Part shown: positions 1 to 12,508 of the stretch, piece after piece
How positions within the stretch are numbered: the stretch's first letter is position 1
Layout of the letters: every line of letters starts with the position of its first letter
DNA from: Siderastrea siderea
Taxonomy: Eukaryota > Cnidaria > Anthozoa > Scleractinia > Rhizangiidae
Length of the DNA: 64,000 bases
Direction: 5' to 3'
Assembly: GCA_964030785.1 (NCBI GenBank)
Contig: CAXIQD010000007.1
Span: 1 to 64,000 of the forward strand
Program-made: the position numbers and the translations under genes
The notes under the pieces: model-generated
Seen by the model: the letters and a program-made list of their open reading frames with translations, nothing else
Told to the model about the DNA's origin: nothing
Database searches by the model: none

Positions 1-876
1 TAAACAAACTTTCCTATTAGGGGTATTAGGAAGCGAAAAAATGCTAACAGTTTGACCACAACTCGACCGATAAAGAACTGCTGCTAAATGCAGCTTGTTG
101 TCCTTCATGAAATAGATTTTAATCTCGCACTTTCAAACAGTCAGTTTAAAACAAAGCGAGTCTCTCTTTTCTACTGAAATGTAGTTTCAGACAACGCTGA
201 TTATTATCTTTGCTGGAAGTATTCTGTTGGGAAAAGCAGATTTACGGAACGGGAAACAAAAACGCTCACGGTTTTCACCGGGCGCTCGATCGCTCGATCT
301 ATGGATCCGCGATCGGACGGGTTGCGAACTCTTACATTTGAAAAATATCGGCCCCTAAAACAAAATCCATGTCGTCTTGTTGCTTAATTGAAAGAATTTA
401 CAAACAAGACTTTGCCTGAATCATTTTTTTCTTTAAAGATTCACCAAATGAATACATTTCGCCCTCGATATTTTTTTCCATAATGGCCGACAAGTATGAA
501 AAATCATTGTTTGCGAAGTTTGGTGACACTTGTACTTAATAAACGAAAAACCTACCTTTTGTTCTTATTAAACGCATTTTTCGTACTTAATAAGTACAAG
601 AGACGTACTTAATAAGAGGAAAATGCAATCTTTGTACGTAATAATCGAAGATAATGGTCTTTTCTACAAAATAAGTACACTTGCCCTGCAGGATCTGTTT
701 ATTAAGTACCAGAAACGGTACCTGTGCTTAATAGACGGTCAATTTTGGACTCCGAAAACAATTTGACACTCCGGAAACAAATTGACTCTTGTTTGAAGTG
801 ATTCCATTTAACTGAACTCAGATGTAAATATTCGTCACAATATTCCAAGTTAATAGGGATGTTTCGGTATTGCCAA
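1..876. other. Non-coding, with a cluster of GTACTTAATAA motifs
   Basis: No coding region is supported here. Between about 525 and 735 the string GTACTTAATAA, or a one-to-two-base variant, recurs about six times in both orientations, partly as a palindrome (TACTTAATAAGTA near 593-605). This resembles the body of a degraded interspersed repeat. No transposase or RNA gene is visible. Confidence 0.5.
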
Positions 877-1354
877 ATACTATTGATCCCAGATGTCCTT
901 TCAAATGGCTTGAATTTTGTGTTGCTTCACGGACCGTTGGTTTCACTCCACAGTTTGAAAAAAATTGATCATGTGATCACAAGTTTATTCACCGCAAGAA
1001 CTAAATTTGTTGACTCAAGCTCGACAATGCTCAACTTTCGCTGAATGAATTTTTACTAGCCGCTGCATTTCATGTCCTCAGATAACACTTTTCCCGTATT
1101 TTCCCTTAAGATAATGTTTATAACCAGTATAAGATGATATTTTAATTCAGGAGATGGCATTATTTTAGGATATGTGATGATTGCGGGGTGAAATTCATTT
1201 GTCCCATGTTCAACGTTACAGATTTTGTGGTCAGCTTGCGGTCAACAAACTTGTGGTCACGTGATTACTATTTTGAAACCACAGAGTGAAATCAACGGTC
1301 TGTGAAGCGATGCAAACTTTAAGCCATTTGAAAGGATGTCTGGGATCAATAGTA
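877..1354. repeat. Foldback (palindromic MITE-like) repeat, about 478 bp
   Basis: The left arm (about 877-1010, reading ACTATTGATCCCAGA at its edge) is repeated in inverted form at about 1230-1354 (TCTGGGATCAATAGTA). The arms match over roughly 125-135 bp with scattered substitutions, and about 220 bp lies between them. No ORF of note lies inside. The structure is that of a non-autonomous foldback or palindromic MITE; the superfamily is unknown and no target duplication was resolved. Confidence 0.75.
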
Positions 1355-2589
1355 CCCTGGTTAGCCCTGCTAACTACGCCTGGCTTGATTTGCCGAGATT
1401 CTGGCAAGTCTATTACATGGAGCCCACATAAACTACGTCACTCTTAGTAGTTTCAAAATATATAAATTCCCTGCTCATATAATTGGCTCCTATATTTATT
1501 TGCAAACCTTTCTCTAACAGTCAAATCTTCAGCAAAGTACATTTGATGAAGGCAATCCGATTTCAAAAACTAAACTACAAGAACGTAAATGGAATTTCGA
1601 ATATTTTTCTTAGTTAAAAACTTACAATGTCGGTTCTCTTTGAGTGAACGTGTTCGCAAACAATATTGAAAACCTACATTGTAAGTTACTGCACATCATG
1701 ATAATCTGCGTGGAAACTAAAAGAAAGACGGCTTACCTCTGTTTCCTGTATTTCCGTGAAAGGGGAGATCCAGTCCAGAATAGGAGAAGAAAACTTAGCT
1801 TAACAAGCCTCATCGAAGCGTGGTTCAAGTTCACGTTCAAACATCCCGCCAGTTTAAATCTGTTTAAATCCACGACGATTTTGCATTTGTGCGTGTTAGA
1901 GGTGGTTTTAAAACTCTCTACGAAGCTTTGTGGGATCACCAGCGGTTCACAGATCACTAGCATTTTACAAAAAAAGCACTATTCCAGAAATCAAATGGAG
2001 TAAATTCTCGTTTTTCACCTTTCAAAGACGAAGATATATCACACTTTCGTGTGATTTCAAAATGGACGCCACGAAGTGACGCTAACACGGAAACCGCTGA
2101 TCAAATCCGCCGCCTCATCTCGTTTCCAGTTCCCTTAGAGCTACGCCTCGGGAAGGGAATTATTTCCAGGAAATTTTTTCTACAACAGCTTCGACCCAAT
2201 TTTTTTCTTTTTGACCCAATTTTTTTCTTTTTCACGAGGTTAGGCAAGAAACCAGTTTTCTAATTTCATTTTTTTTCATTTCGCTTGAGGTTGAAAAGAT
2301 ACGTGGAAAGATAAATTGAAGTTTACACTAAGACGCTTTCTGTTATAATCCGTGATCAACAGCCTTAAGATAAGATTAACATTCCTTGTCACGGCATTGC
2401 TTATAAAATGACATGATTAAATGCAAGGTTGACAAATCCAGAGCCCAATGCATGAGTTTTCGCTAACCTCTTCTTTCTGACAAGTCACTTCCCGTCATGA
2501 TTTTATTAAATGTCATGACTATTGTCATGGACAGACATATTTCATTTCTCTCCGTCTTTCGTTAAACAATAAACTGCAAATTGATGGAA
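1355..2589. other. No supported gene
   Basis: A 119-codon open frame at 1644-2003 has no recognisable domain and its composition resembles the surroundings, so it is not called. Nothing else was recognised. Confidence 0.5.
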
Positions 2590-2990
2590 AGTTTGCGCGT
2601 AAGCAAGGGTAAAAAGTCGTAAAGAGCGTAAAGAACGGTGCTTAAAGATTCGTAATGGGCTGAAAAGAGGCGTAATTTTTATTAAGTGGTCACAGCAAAG
2701 CCGCTCAAAATACAAGGGGAAAATCGTTGATGATCACCTTGTATTTCATTTTTGCCTGTCTTCTGCAAAAATAACCTGTCAATTAGAAAATGTATTGCAC
2801 GTAAATAAGGATAAAGAATCGTAAAGAGCATAAACAGCAGTGCGTAAAGATTCGTAAACAGCGTTAAAGAGCCATAAAGTATTGACAGCAATGCCAGACA
2901 AAACACAGCGGGAAAATCCTGAATGAGTATGGAGAGGTAAACATTTCATTTCTTTCTCTATTTTCACAAATAAGAACAGCTAATTACACC
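2590..2990. repeat. Diverged tandem duplication (~200 bp x 2) rich in CGTAAA
   Basis: Two adjacent units (about 2590-2790 and 2793-2990) share the order: CGTAAAGAGC-rich head, GATTCGTAA, a GGGAAAATC segment, and a CATTTCATTT tail. An inverted CTTTACGAATCTTTA-type segment follows at about 3003-3075. The short open frames on the minus strand across this stretch are shadows of the duplication. Function is unknown. Confidence 0.6.
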
Positions 2991-3075
2991 CATCTTCATT
3001 TTGTGCTTTACGAATCTTTATTGCCCTTTACGCAGCCATTACGCGTTCTGTGAATTTACGCGTCTTTACGCACCA

Positions 3076-5445
3076 CGGAACCGATGCGTAAAGAAAAGGC
3101 CTTTTATTTACGTATGTTTACGCGTGATATAAACATTCGTAAATCCATGATTTCATGCTGTGATTGCAAACACCAAGCTAGACGGCTCGTGAGTAAAATA
3201 ATCAAGCTGTGCTCAGCCTCTAGAACGACCTTTCGAGCTTGGTTTTACAGAACAGATCCCCAAAATATTGAAGGACAATTCGGAACACTTTCAGGCTTTT
3301 TGAGAAACACTTTTCGAAAGCGAACGAGCCAAAAAAAGCCCCGAAATGTATTTCAGACCGAAAAGTTTCAGGACTATTTTTGAGAAACGAACACCAGTTT
3401 ATTCCTTCGCGGCTCCGCTTTTAGGCTTGGCTAAATCTACATATTAACAACATAACATAAGACATAACATACTTTATTTTATCTCCAACTCCATTTGTTT
3501 ATTAGCTGGGCTTTTCTTCACTGCTTGCAAATTATTTATATACATCTAATGACTCACGAATGTTTCTTAGATCAAGTAAGGTTCAAAGCTATAGTTGGCA
3601 TGATTTGATGACAAGCAACAAATTTAAATTTCGAATTAGGTACATGTAAAACGTTTATTAGAAGTTATGTGCTGATCACTTTTGGGAAAATATGCTTAAG
3701 ATAATCGAGTTCAAAGCAGGTGGATGTAATTTTTTTGTACATCTCATTCTCTACTTTTACTGATTAAGTTATTCCATAATTTGCAGGGTAAAAAATTAAC
3801 TTCAGTGCTTGAATCATTGAATTGCAACTCGGGCCAGTATCCTTAAATTCCAACCTCGTCCCCAGGGTCTTTTCACTCGCTCGCTTAGTATAGTGGACCA
3901 GGCCATTTAGATAAAGCGGCTTTCAAAATCCTCTAGTCTAAATAAAAAAACTTAAAACCATATTTACTTGAATAGACCCCTCCCAACCCGGGTGAGAAGT
4001 AAGTCTTTTATCCAGGGATTTCGCCAGTAATCATGTGGAAAAAGTACCACATACTGTAGAACTCTAAGTAAGACTGGAGTCACATGTCAATAAAAAAACC
4101 CTGAACTTGTAGTGGCCCTGGTCAGTTTTAAATTGCTACTGGCAACCAGGAGACTGTCAATTTTAGCCCTGAAGTTGTTGTTTTCACTGATCCCTTTTTA
4201 TCTATACTAGGCATGTATATGTCAGTAGTGATCAGTGATGCAGCTTTTCTTACAGTGAAGGTATGCACATGGAAGATATCAATCATATAATTATCCCAGC
4301 TTAGGTACTATCTTACTGTTCAGTAAAATGAACTGGGTCAAATGCAATGATCGGTTTAATTTGGGTTCGGTAGTTGAACACAATTAAACCAATAATATGC
4401 ATACAGCAGTGTTTGATTCCAATTTCTGAACCCAGTCAAACATAATTAAGTACAGTTAAACAGTTTTAAATCATTCAAATACACCAGATATTTAAACCAT
4501 CTGCCTTTAAGTGTGTGCGAACAAGCACAAATTACTGTAGTGTGGAATTTGAGCATGATCTGTTTTATATTGTCGTGTAAACACATAGAAGACTGGGTGG
4601 CTTAAACAGCCTTTTCGGAAAAAGAAAATTTGGCAATCCTAATACTCACAAAGGAAAATAACAGTTGAACCAAGGATAAAATCAAATCACAACATTTACA
4701 TGAGTGTTCCATCAAGACTTCCATTGGGGTTAAGGTGATGAAAACCTTATACCCACTTAAGTTACAAAATCCATTTTTCACGGTGATGTAAGATTTATTC
4801 TTGATGGCTAAAGGGTTAAAACTTAATGTAGAATGAATCAAACAGTTATACCATGTATGGGTTTCCATACCACAGTGATTATTGTGACCCAGTACCTTTA
4901 CTGGGGCAAGCTCACACGGGTATGACTTGTACAGTTATGAGATTTTGTGCTGTAATCATTAAACAAATACAGAGAAACAAGAGGAAATCGGGAGGAACTT
5001 GTACCAGAATGAAAATCATGCTGGTGTTATGTAAACACCCCGTTAGCCTAAAGTCGAGCAGCTCTCAAGAATGTTTAACAACATCCTCAGAGACCCAGGG
5101 GCAGTAACGCCCTGATTTCATGAGACTGGTGCAAACTCAGACTGGTACGATTTTGTTTACGTGAGACCGGTCTGAAAGTCAGACTGGCATGAAGTGTTTG
5201 CCTGAGACCAATCTAGACTCTGTTTGTGTTAATATGGTCTGCAACCATCCCATCCTTAAAAATCCAGTTTATCTATTATCCAACAGCTTGGAATGCTCCA
5301 ACGCCACTTATTAAACGTGCCAACCCAAAACAAATATCTCAGACCAATTGGAACCCTGTTCATGCTTACGTGGCTCCCCAGTCTGATTTCAAACCGTTCT
5401 GAGTCATTCGTATTGGTTCAGCAGCAGTGATGAGTTAAACCAGCC
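3076..5445. other. No supported gene; contains a fragment of a dispersed repeat
   Basis: At 3380-3445 a string containing GAAACGAACACCAG and GGCTTGGCTAAATCTACATATTA occurs. Inverted relatives are found at about 10,436-10,456 (CTGGTGTTCGTTTCTC) and 13,195-13,225 (AGATTTAGCCAAGCC), so these are pieces of one interspersed family. The rest, including 4602-5107, shows nothing recognisable. Confidence 0.5.
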
Positions 5446-5448
5446 TAA

Positions 5449-5631
5449 GGCCCTGTTTACATGAGTGACTTTATCCTGGGATGACTTTTATCTCATCCCG
5501 GGGTGACTTTCATCGCGGTGTCTGGTTATTTACCTGTAAATGTTTACATGATTTGAAGCTGAAATGTGTTCACCCTGGGACGATTTCATCCCGGTCTTCA
5601 GCACCGGGAAATCACTCATGTAAGCACAGCC
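5449..5631. mobile_element. MITE with TAA target duplication
   Basis: The ends are GGCCCTGTTTACATGAGTGA and, inverted, TCACTCATGTAAGCACAGCC. TAA precedes (5446-5448) and follows (5632-5634) the element. The interior contains inverted CCTGGGATGA/CATCCCGG segments. It is about 183 bp with no coding capacity. A 3 bp TWA-type duplication and GGC/GCC ends are compatible with a PIF/Harbinger-type MITE; that assignment is inference. Confidence 0.75.
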
Positions 5632-6548
5632 TAAGATGATAATTATTTTATACTAGCTTCATGTTTCGTACGTTTCGTGTAAACAGAGGTAAGCATTTGA
5701 AGTCGATCTGAAGTCGTACCGGCCCAAGTTGGTACCATTCTCATAGACTACGAGCAGTCTCTCATTTTTCTCTGGCGCATGCACACTGACTGTCCTACTA
5801 TTGGTAATTGCGATAATTAAAATCTGCTTTGTTTTTCTTACAGGTTTTTATTCCACCAACCTGATGTCAGGAAAATATGGCAGGTTATTATAAGGGTTTG
5901 GTTAAGAAATTTGTACTTTTAGTTATATTCCCAGACACACTTTATCAATTCAAATAAAAAATTTGAAGCGCAGTTTTGAAATAAGGTTATATATTTTTTG
6001 TCTTTTTCTGCTTAACATTTTGATGTCATTGATTACTTTGACTGACCCCTCAGTACTACTAAGTCGATGATGTATGAAAATGGAATGAATCCTGGAGTAC
6101 GCCTTTTAGGGCTCTTCTTCAAAATATCTGATGAGCACACCCTGCCCCATATCTTTTTTTCTGGGGACTATCCCCCCCTCCCACTACTCTCCCAGGAATG
6201 AAGAGTCAGGCCCATTTGATTGAATTCTCTTTATGGGGAAAACTATATCGATTGACTGATTCACCACAGTCTGATCCCTTTTTGTCAGTTCATTGCCTGT
6301 TAGGTTTCAGATTATTCTGAAACGACTTAGGAAGAGACTATTCCTTTTGTTTTTCTTTGGTACCAGATTATGGCAATCAGTAACAATGTTTATTGGTGAC
6401 AAATTATCAAACCAAAAAGAGCTAAAGTCTCGAGATCTACTGCCATCACGGTCTGGGGTAGTAAGAGAGTGAGTCATAATCTGCATGTGCATCAAATAAA
6501 GTCATTAGTCATTACTGGACCATTTGTTATTCGGATTGGCAACACTGA

Positions 6549-6612
6549 GGTCACAGATTGATTGATTTGTTGATTGACTGATTAATTGATTGATTGATTG
6601 ATTGATTGAATT
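6549..6612. repeat. (GATT)n microsatellite
   Basis: An imperfect GATT/TGAT tetranucleotide run, continued in degenerate form to about 6690. Confidence 0.85.
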
Positions 6613-7058
6613 ATTTAATTTTTAATTGGCTGATTGACTGATTTATTAGCCAGTTGGTTGAGTGGTTGATTGATTGACTGATTGAATTGATTCACCTGAA
6701 TTACATGTAAGTAATTACATGCATAATGCTGCACTTCTTCGAATCTTCCTCTGGCAGTAAAATAGTACTCGGCATCAGTCGAAACATAAAATGATTTTCA
6801 AGCCCCAGTGTCATGACATAATTGTAAGCAAATAATTTATTTGTAATTAGCAAGTAGTAGGTAAGAAGGCGTATTAGAGAGCAGGACCATTAGAGCTGTT
6901 ACAGTAATTTAAATTATATTTCATATTAACTCCAGTAAGCTACTCCTTCTGAGTAACTACCAAGAAAGAAAGCAATGCCCTGGGATGTTTTAGGGTTCAC
7001 TACTTCCTACTATTAATTAAACGTCCCGGGGAATTAATACAAGTAAATAAGGTACATC

Positions 7059-7093
7059 ATCATCATCATCATCATCATTATTATTATTATTCA
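7059..7093. repeat. (CAT)n-(ATT)n microsatellite
   Basis: About eight CAT units followed directly by about five ATT units. Confidence 0.85.
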
Positions 7094-7358
7094 ACTATAG
7101 CGTAATTTTACCATGTAAGGTGGAAAATATGAGTATGAGAGCGTCTTACACTGTAGAAAACGTATTGCACTATAGTATCGGTTATCCCGGTTTCAAATCA
7201 CTTATTGAATAAAGCATTTAAATTGCTTAGACATTTAACTTTATATTACCTACAACAGAGGCTTATTTAAAATTTATGAAACACTGGTTCTAATTTGATG
7301 AGAGGTGTATTACTAGTGATTAACTAACAATTATAATATTGTTTTCCGGTCTCACTTG

Positions 7359-7384
7359 TAATAATAATAATAATAATAATAATA
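7359..7384. repeat. (AAT)n microsatellite
   Basis: About eight to nine uninterrupted AAT units, directly next to the dispersed repeat at 7386-7513 and possibly its 3' tail. Confidence 0.85.
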
Positions 7385-7385
7385 A

Positions 7386-7513
7386 CCCATTCATTGGCCG
7401 TGAATCTTGCGAGTAATGCAAGGATGTTCGAATCAAAGCACGCTCCCTCGTGACCAATCAAATGTGCCTTTCGGGGCCTACTGGAATTTGTGATTGACAA
7501 GCTGAACACCTTC
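7386..7513 (-). repeat. Dispersed repeat, copy 1
   Basis: Read on the minus strand, this segment carries GGTGTTCAGCTTGTCAATCA and, further on, TTGCGAGTAA-type text. It matches 36,886-37,030 on the plus strand in the same order. The copies differ by many substitutions and small indels. The (AAT)n tail here is reminiscent of a SINE-like or LINE-derived repeat, but no Pol III box was confirmed. Confidence 0.6.
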
Positions 7514-7532
7514 GCCTCCCTTTATAGGATCG

Positions 7533-7815
7533 CGCCCTGTTTTCAAACGTCGTGCTACTGCTGTGCCGAACTCAATTGATCGAAGCAGTAACACGACTTA
7601 GTTTCAATCGTTGTGCTGCTGCCGTGCCGTGTTATAAATGTATTGAGGTACATTTATTTGGATTTATTCCTACAACCGCTGGCCAGTGTTTTGTTTTCGG
7701 CCACGGCTATTTTATTCGACTCAACTAAATTCGACGTCTAAAACCAAGTCGTGCAACAGTCGTGCTACTGTCGAGCCAGCTTAGCACGACAGTAACACGA
7801 CGTTTGAAACGGGCC
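7533..7815. mobile_element. MITE with long imperfect TIRs
   Basis: The left end GCCCTGTTTTCAAACGTCGTG is matched in inverted form by the right end CACGACGTTTGAAACGGGC. The inverted similarity continues inward through CTACTGCTGTGC and GCACGACAGTAAC. It is about 283 bp and non-coding. Target duplication was not resolved and the superfamily is unknown. Confidence 0.75.
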
Positions 7816-9120
7816 ATAGTCCTCTAGATGCGGCCTCTGGTCTGGAACAGTCCTGATGACACCCAGATGTTCACCAGGGCAGACAATAAACCACCAGGTT
7901 ATTTCTATTTGTTATTTACAGACCATGGATTCTTAAAATTTAGATTTTTTGCAGAGCACAGCCTAATTAACGCGCTCGAACATTTTTTGTCAGGGCCCCA
8001 CAATTCTATTACACAGCAACAAAACTTCAATCATTTTGGGAAAGGAAGAAAAGGGCACTTTTAAGGTATGGGGAAAGTAACTTTTAAGTAAGGGCGGGGT
8101 GTAAGGAACCTCTGTGGCGGATGTGTAATCAAACGGTTTGAACAATACTCTAAAAAAGGAAATAAGGTATTCCAGGAGCGTGCCTCCCTGGGGAAAAAAT
8201 GCGATTTGAAGCCTTTTGAGTGGCAACTGCAATTTTTAAACGCCTTAAAATCTGCTATTTTTTTTGCTTTAACCAACTAACTAAAAACGTGATAGGAAAG
8301 TAACAATACAATTGCCACAAAAATTGACAAAGTTTGCGGGACACTGTTAAAGGTACACCCTAACAATGGAAACAAAAAAAATTCTTCAAAATGTACACCA
8401 GGAAGAAAGAAAATTTCTTCACAAGAGTAACACCTCAAGGGCTGTAAGACACCCGAAGCTGGGACACCCCAGAACGAAGCCCCAGGAAACGCAGCAGCGT
8501 TTCCGTAAGAGTAAATTCTTATAAACACAAACGTTTTGAACTACATAGTTGAGTTAGAATAGAGAAAAAATGATTAATAAGAAAATCATCTTCAAATCCA
8601 TCTCTTGAAAGAAGCTGACGTTCATATGATTGCTATCGACCTTTAGCTTAAGAAACACGTAAACAACGGCAAATTCGCACGGGAATATTTTTCACTCGCC
8701 GGCTATCATTTTAATTACACAAAATTTTTATTTTCGCCTAGAAAATTTCGATATTCATGGCTTTTCATTTTCGTGAAGGAATTTTCATTTTAGCGTTGTG
8801 AGATTTTCATTTTTGTATCGTGGATTGATTCTTTTGTGTCTCCAGAAAACCAGTAACGCGTTTTGCAAACGTCGTTTACATTTAGGGAATTTCACTTTTT
8901 ATATAACTGAGTATTGAGATTTATTCATAGAAATGACAGTGATGAAAAAATCGTTCTGTTTTTAGTCAAAGCCAATCAGCGATTCGAACGATGAAATTTC
9001 ACTAGTGAAAAAACCATCGTTCGTGGCGTCTGATTGGACGAACGATATTTTTTCACCACTGAAAAGTGATCGTACGGGAAACTACGTCATCCTTGGGCGA
9101 AAAAAGGCAAGCCGCCTTTT
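7816..9120. other. No supported gene
   Basis: Several short open frames (7828-8528) overlap on both strands, which suggests repeat-derived sequence rather than genes. At 8735-8820 TTTCATTTT recurs four times. At 8965-9050 a short palindrome (CAATCAG...CGAACGATG / CATCGTTCG...CTGATTGG) is present. Confidence 0.45.
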
Positions 9121-9127
9121 TTCCAAG

Positions 9128-9528
9128 ATGTCGGAAAGATTTGTGAACGCCGGTTCGGTTGACAATTTTATTGCAGAGCAAGAAAGCAAAGCCACTTTAC
9201 AAAAACACGATGACATGTAAAATTTTTCAAACCTTTTTAAAAATCAAGGATGAGCTAAGAAAAGTTGAATAAATTCCAGCAGTGTAGCTGAACGAATACA
9301 TGTATGAGTTTACCATTTGGGTCAGAACCAAAGATGGCAAAGACTACGAGCCTTCTTCGCTCCCAAGTTTATTGGCAAGTTTTGAGCGACATCTAAAAAA
9401 GAACAACTATTCTACCAGTATCATGAATGACCTCATATTTGAGAAGACAAGGAAAGTCCTCCTGTCCAAACATAAAGAGCTAAAGAAAAAAGGAAAAGGA
9501 AATAAGCCAAACGCTTCGGTAGCTTTAA
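9128..9528 (+). pseudogene. Crypton-type tyrosine recombinase, 5' part (pseudogene)
   Basis: This is the N-terminal part of a Crypton-like (DUF3504/KIAA1958-type) recombinase gene. It starts MSERFVNAGSVDNF, and from about 9291 reads LNEYMYEFTIWVRTKDG, EPSSLPSLLASFERHLKK and KKGKGNKPNASVAL, an order I recognise from cnidarian Crypton proteins. Between 9218 and 9290 the frame changes and in-frame TAA and TAG codons occur, so this part is already degraded. The reading is cut at 9528, directly where a 5.2 kb transposon begins, and resumes at 14,721 with TSDELNTLYEKGLLG. The catalytic residues lie in that second part. Confidence 0.75.
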
Positions 9529-11475
9529 GGACGGTGGCCCCTAATAGGAAGGCATTTTTTCCTATTTGTGCCCATGTGAGATTCGTTACTCGTACCTAGG
9601 GCTGTTAAAACCCAAAAAGAAAATGGGGGGTTACCGTGCATCTTTCAGAGATAAATAGGCCCAAATATGGTAGAAAAAAGTGCTGATTGAGCATTTTTAA
9701 AAATTAGGAGAAAACGTTTTTAAAATAAAAGATAACCATTATTTGAGTTAAGTAGGAGATGAAGATGTCTAAACTGATAGGCGCTTTGTAATGAATAACA
9801 ACAGGTACAATTCTCAACTTGTTGCCGAATTCTATATGCGAATTTCCTCTTCTTGGGCCATTATTTGACGTCGTAGATTGGAACGTTTTGTAAAATAACT
9901 TTCGATAGACGGTATTTCCTCTGAAAAAATTATTTCCCAATACCGAACAGTTGTCCTGCTTTTGATTGATTACATAAAAACTAGGGGTAACCGTGCATTT
10001 TTAAAAGTCAACTTCACTTTTTCCTAATTCACGCACGGCATGTTTTCCATCGAGGAAGATTTTCTTGACGCTCTCCTCCCTGGTGAGGACTAAAATGTAA
10101 GTCGAAGAGATGCGTGCTGGGAACCGAAGAAGGCGGAGGGGACGCGTGGTGAAAGAATGTAGCAAAGCAAAACTGATCTTGTAAAAACGTCGATTGATTA
10201 TATCTCTGCCAAATGTATGGAGATTTTACAATCGCCTTATCAAAGAACATACTATAACGGAGTGCCGTTAGGCGATTTCATTGTTCAATGAATGTTGTGC
10301 AGCCGAGAACCTTGATTGTTGTGTACGTACTTGGAAGTTCTAGAAGGCTACTGCAAATTGTCAGTATCGGTTAGACCAAATCTTTAATATTTATAGATAG
10401 GCTAGCCTAACAGCGGAGGTGCCATGACATGAAGAAGCTGGTGTTCGTTTCTCAAAAAAGCCGAAAACTCTTCGGGCCTAAAAATTTGCGGGGCTATTTT
10501 CGGGCGCGATATTCTTTTGAAAGTGTTTGTACAGTGACGCAAATTCTGGCAAATTTTTCCCGCGAATTGCCCCCACAATAATCCGAACTCGAAAGTCACA
10601 CTACTATTATTATTAATTTTTTTCCTGCTTCAAACTGTCCGCATAAAATATTTTCTTCTTCTTGCCCCGTGTTCCTTGGTTTTTACAATGTTTCAATATG
10701 CTGTCATTTAACCGTCAAGGCTTGTCAAATCATCTCAGACTTACTAGCTTTTTGCTTGAATGAACTGGAAACGTCGCTTATCTGCAGTAGCTAAATATAA
10801 CTCACTCTAAACTAAACAGGTTATTGTTGTGGGTTTTCATCGTTTTCGGATCTTGACAAATAACACGAAATGCCACTAAATCGGAATCAGTAGCTCTGAA
10901 GCGAACTGACCTGTTGGAAAGCTGCAATTTCTTGTCACGTTTTCGATTTGTTCTTTCTCATTCCGTTCGGCTAGATCGCTCAGTGGAGTTATCAAAATCG
11001 GCCAACCCGGTTTTCATTCCATCGGTTACTACAGTTTAAACAGCTATCGGCATTTTTCCAGATCGAAGGGAGGTAGGTTTTGTTTAAATTTTTATAGACT
11101 ATCGGCTGGGTCAGTTAGGTGCCGTTTTTGTTTTTCTTTCAAGAAGTTGCTTTACTATTTGTTTACTCTTTTGACTCTTTCTAATCTCTTAAGGACAAGT
11201 TACAAATGGAAAGGTTTTTCATGAGATGGAAGCCTTAGATACGTTTCCTTTCCCTCTAAAAGAAAATGCCACACGTAGAAATGACAACATGTACCTTAAA
11301 AATAAGAGTGATTACTTTATTTCACTGCAAAAGATCGGAAATACAATACTGCTTGTGAGTGTCTGAATCGCAGTGTCGGTTTTCGCTTTAGGTGAGACAC
11401 AGCTTAAATCTAAACAAGTAGTTTGCTTCAACTTTGTCCCAGTCTGGACAGTGTCTTTTTATGACTTTCATTTAA

Positions 11476-12097
11476 GGAGGCTCCCTAGATTTTCTACAAA
11501 AGTGACTATACGAACTGGCAAGGCTTGCAAACGAAGCCCTAGTTCTTTTGTCTTGCAATATTTGTTCCTGAATTTTACCAGTAAGGTTACCAACATAATT
11601 ACTCTTATTTTTCAGGTTTTGTTTCTTAGGCATAGGCCGTTGTCATGGCAACAAAGCATCTAAAGAATGACAGATATTTTCCATTAATTCGTCTTTTTTC
11701 GTAAATATTTTGATTTTCCCTCGGTGAAATTTTTTTCAACTTTCCTATTTTGTGAAAATGATTTTGATTAACATTTTGTAGGGGGAAAAATATGGGGTCG
11801 TTCAGAAGGATTCACCGATATCACGTGATTTCGTATTTTTGGCCATTAAACTTAATGGCTATGACAGAATTTTTCCAAAAAAGCATATGTGAAAGGTACC
11901 GTTAGTATCTCAAAATGTGCAAATTTAAAAAAAAAATTCACCGAACGCGAGAAAATTTACTTTTAGTTTTGCTTTTTTTTGGCCATGCTGACGCCATAAA
12001 ATATCAGGAAAAACCTACGATTTTATGTGAGCGCGCGCAGATTACTACAGCTCGCATCATCAGCGCGCGCACGGTCATAAAACTATAGGGAGCCACC
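11476..12097. mobile_element. Nested MITE, TTAA-flanked
   Basis: The ends are GGAGGCTCCCTAG and, inverted, CTATAGGGAGCCACC, each flanked by TTAA (11,472-11,475 and 12,098-12,101). It is about 622 bp and non-coding. It includes GC-rich inverted text (GAGCGCGCGCAG...AGCGCGCGCAC, about 12,030-12,072). Confidence 0.6.
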
Positions 12098-12114
12098 TTA
12101 AAACGCTGTTTTAA

Positions 12115-12508
12115 GGATGGTACCTCCTTTTGTTACTGCGCATACGTTCTGTGCATCTCGGGATATTCGGGTTTCTTAAGGAATTTGCCCCCCAATACAA
12201 CAATAGTTTTGCGCGGTTTACGACTATGTGGAAAAAGCAGATCTTAGCAAGGGCTATCAGAATCCAAAAAGAAAATTGGGGGTAACAACGCATTTTTCAG
12301 AGATAATTGAGCTTAAATTTGGAAAGAAATTGCCATACATTCTTTGTATTTTAACGCTTTTTTAGAATTATGGTTGCTTAATTATCTCTGAAAAATGCGT
12401 GTTTACCCAAATTTTTCTTTTTGGATTCCAATGACCCTTGCTAATATCTACTTTTTCCCCATAGTCATAACCTTTGCAAAAATACATCTCTGTTAGGAGG
12501 CACCGTCC
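12115..12508. mobile_element. Nested palindromic MITE, TTAA-flanked
   Basis: The ends GGATGGTACCTCC and GGAGGCACCGTCC are inverted copies, each flanked by TTAA. The inverted similarity extends far inward: CCAAAAAGAAAATTGGGGG with TTTTTCAGAGATAATTGAGC on the left is answered by TTAATTATCTCTGAAAAATGC and CAAATTTTTCTTTTTGG on the right. The element is almost a complete palindrome of about 394 bp. Confidence 0.75.

Noticed and set aside
1644..2003. 119-codon ORF
   Set aside because: No recognisable domain; an equally long reading exists on the opposite strand; treated as chance.
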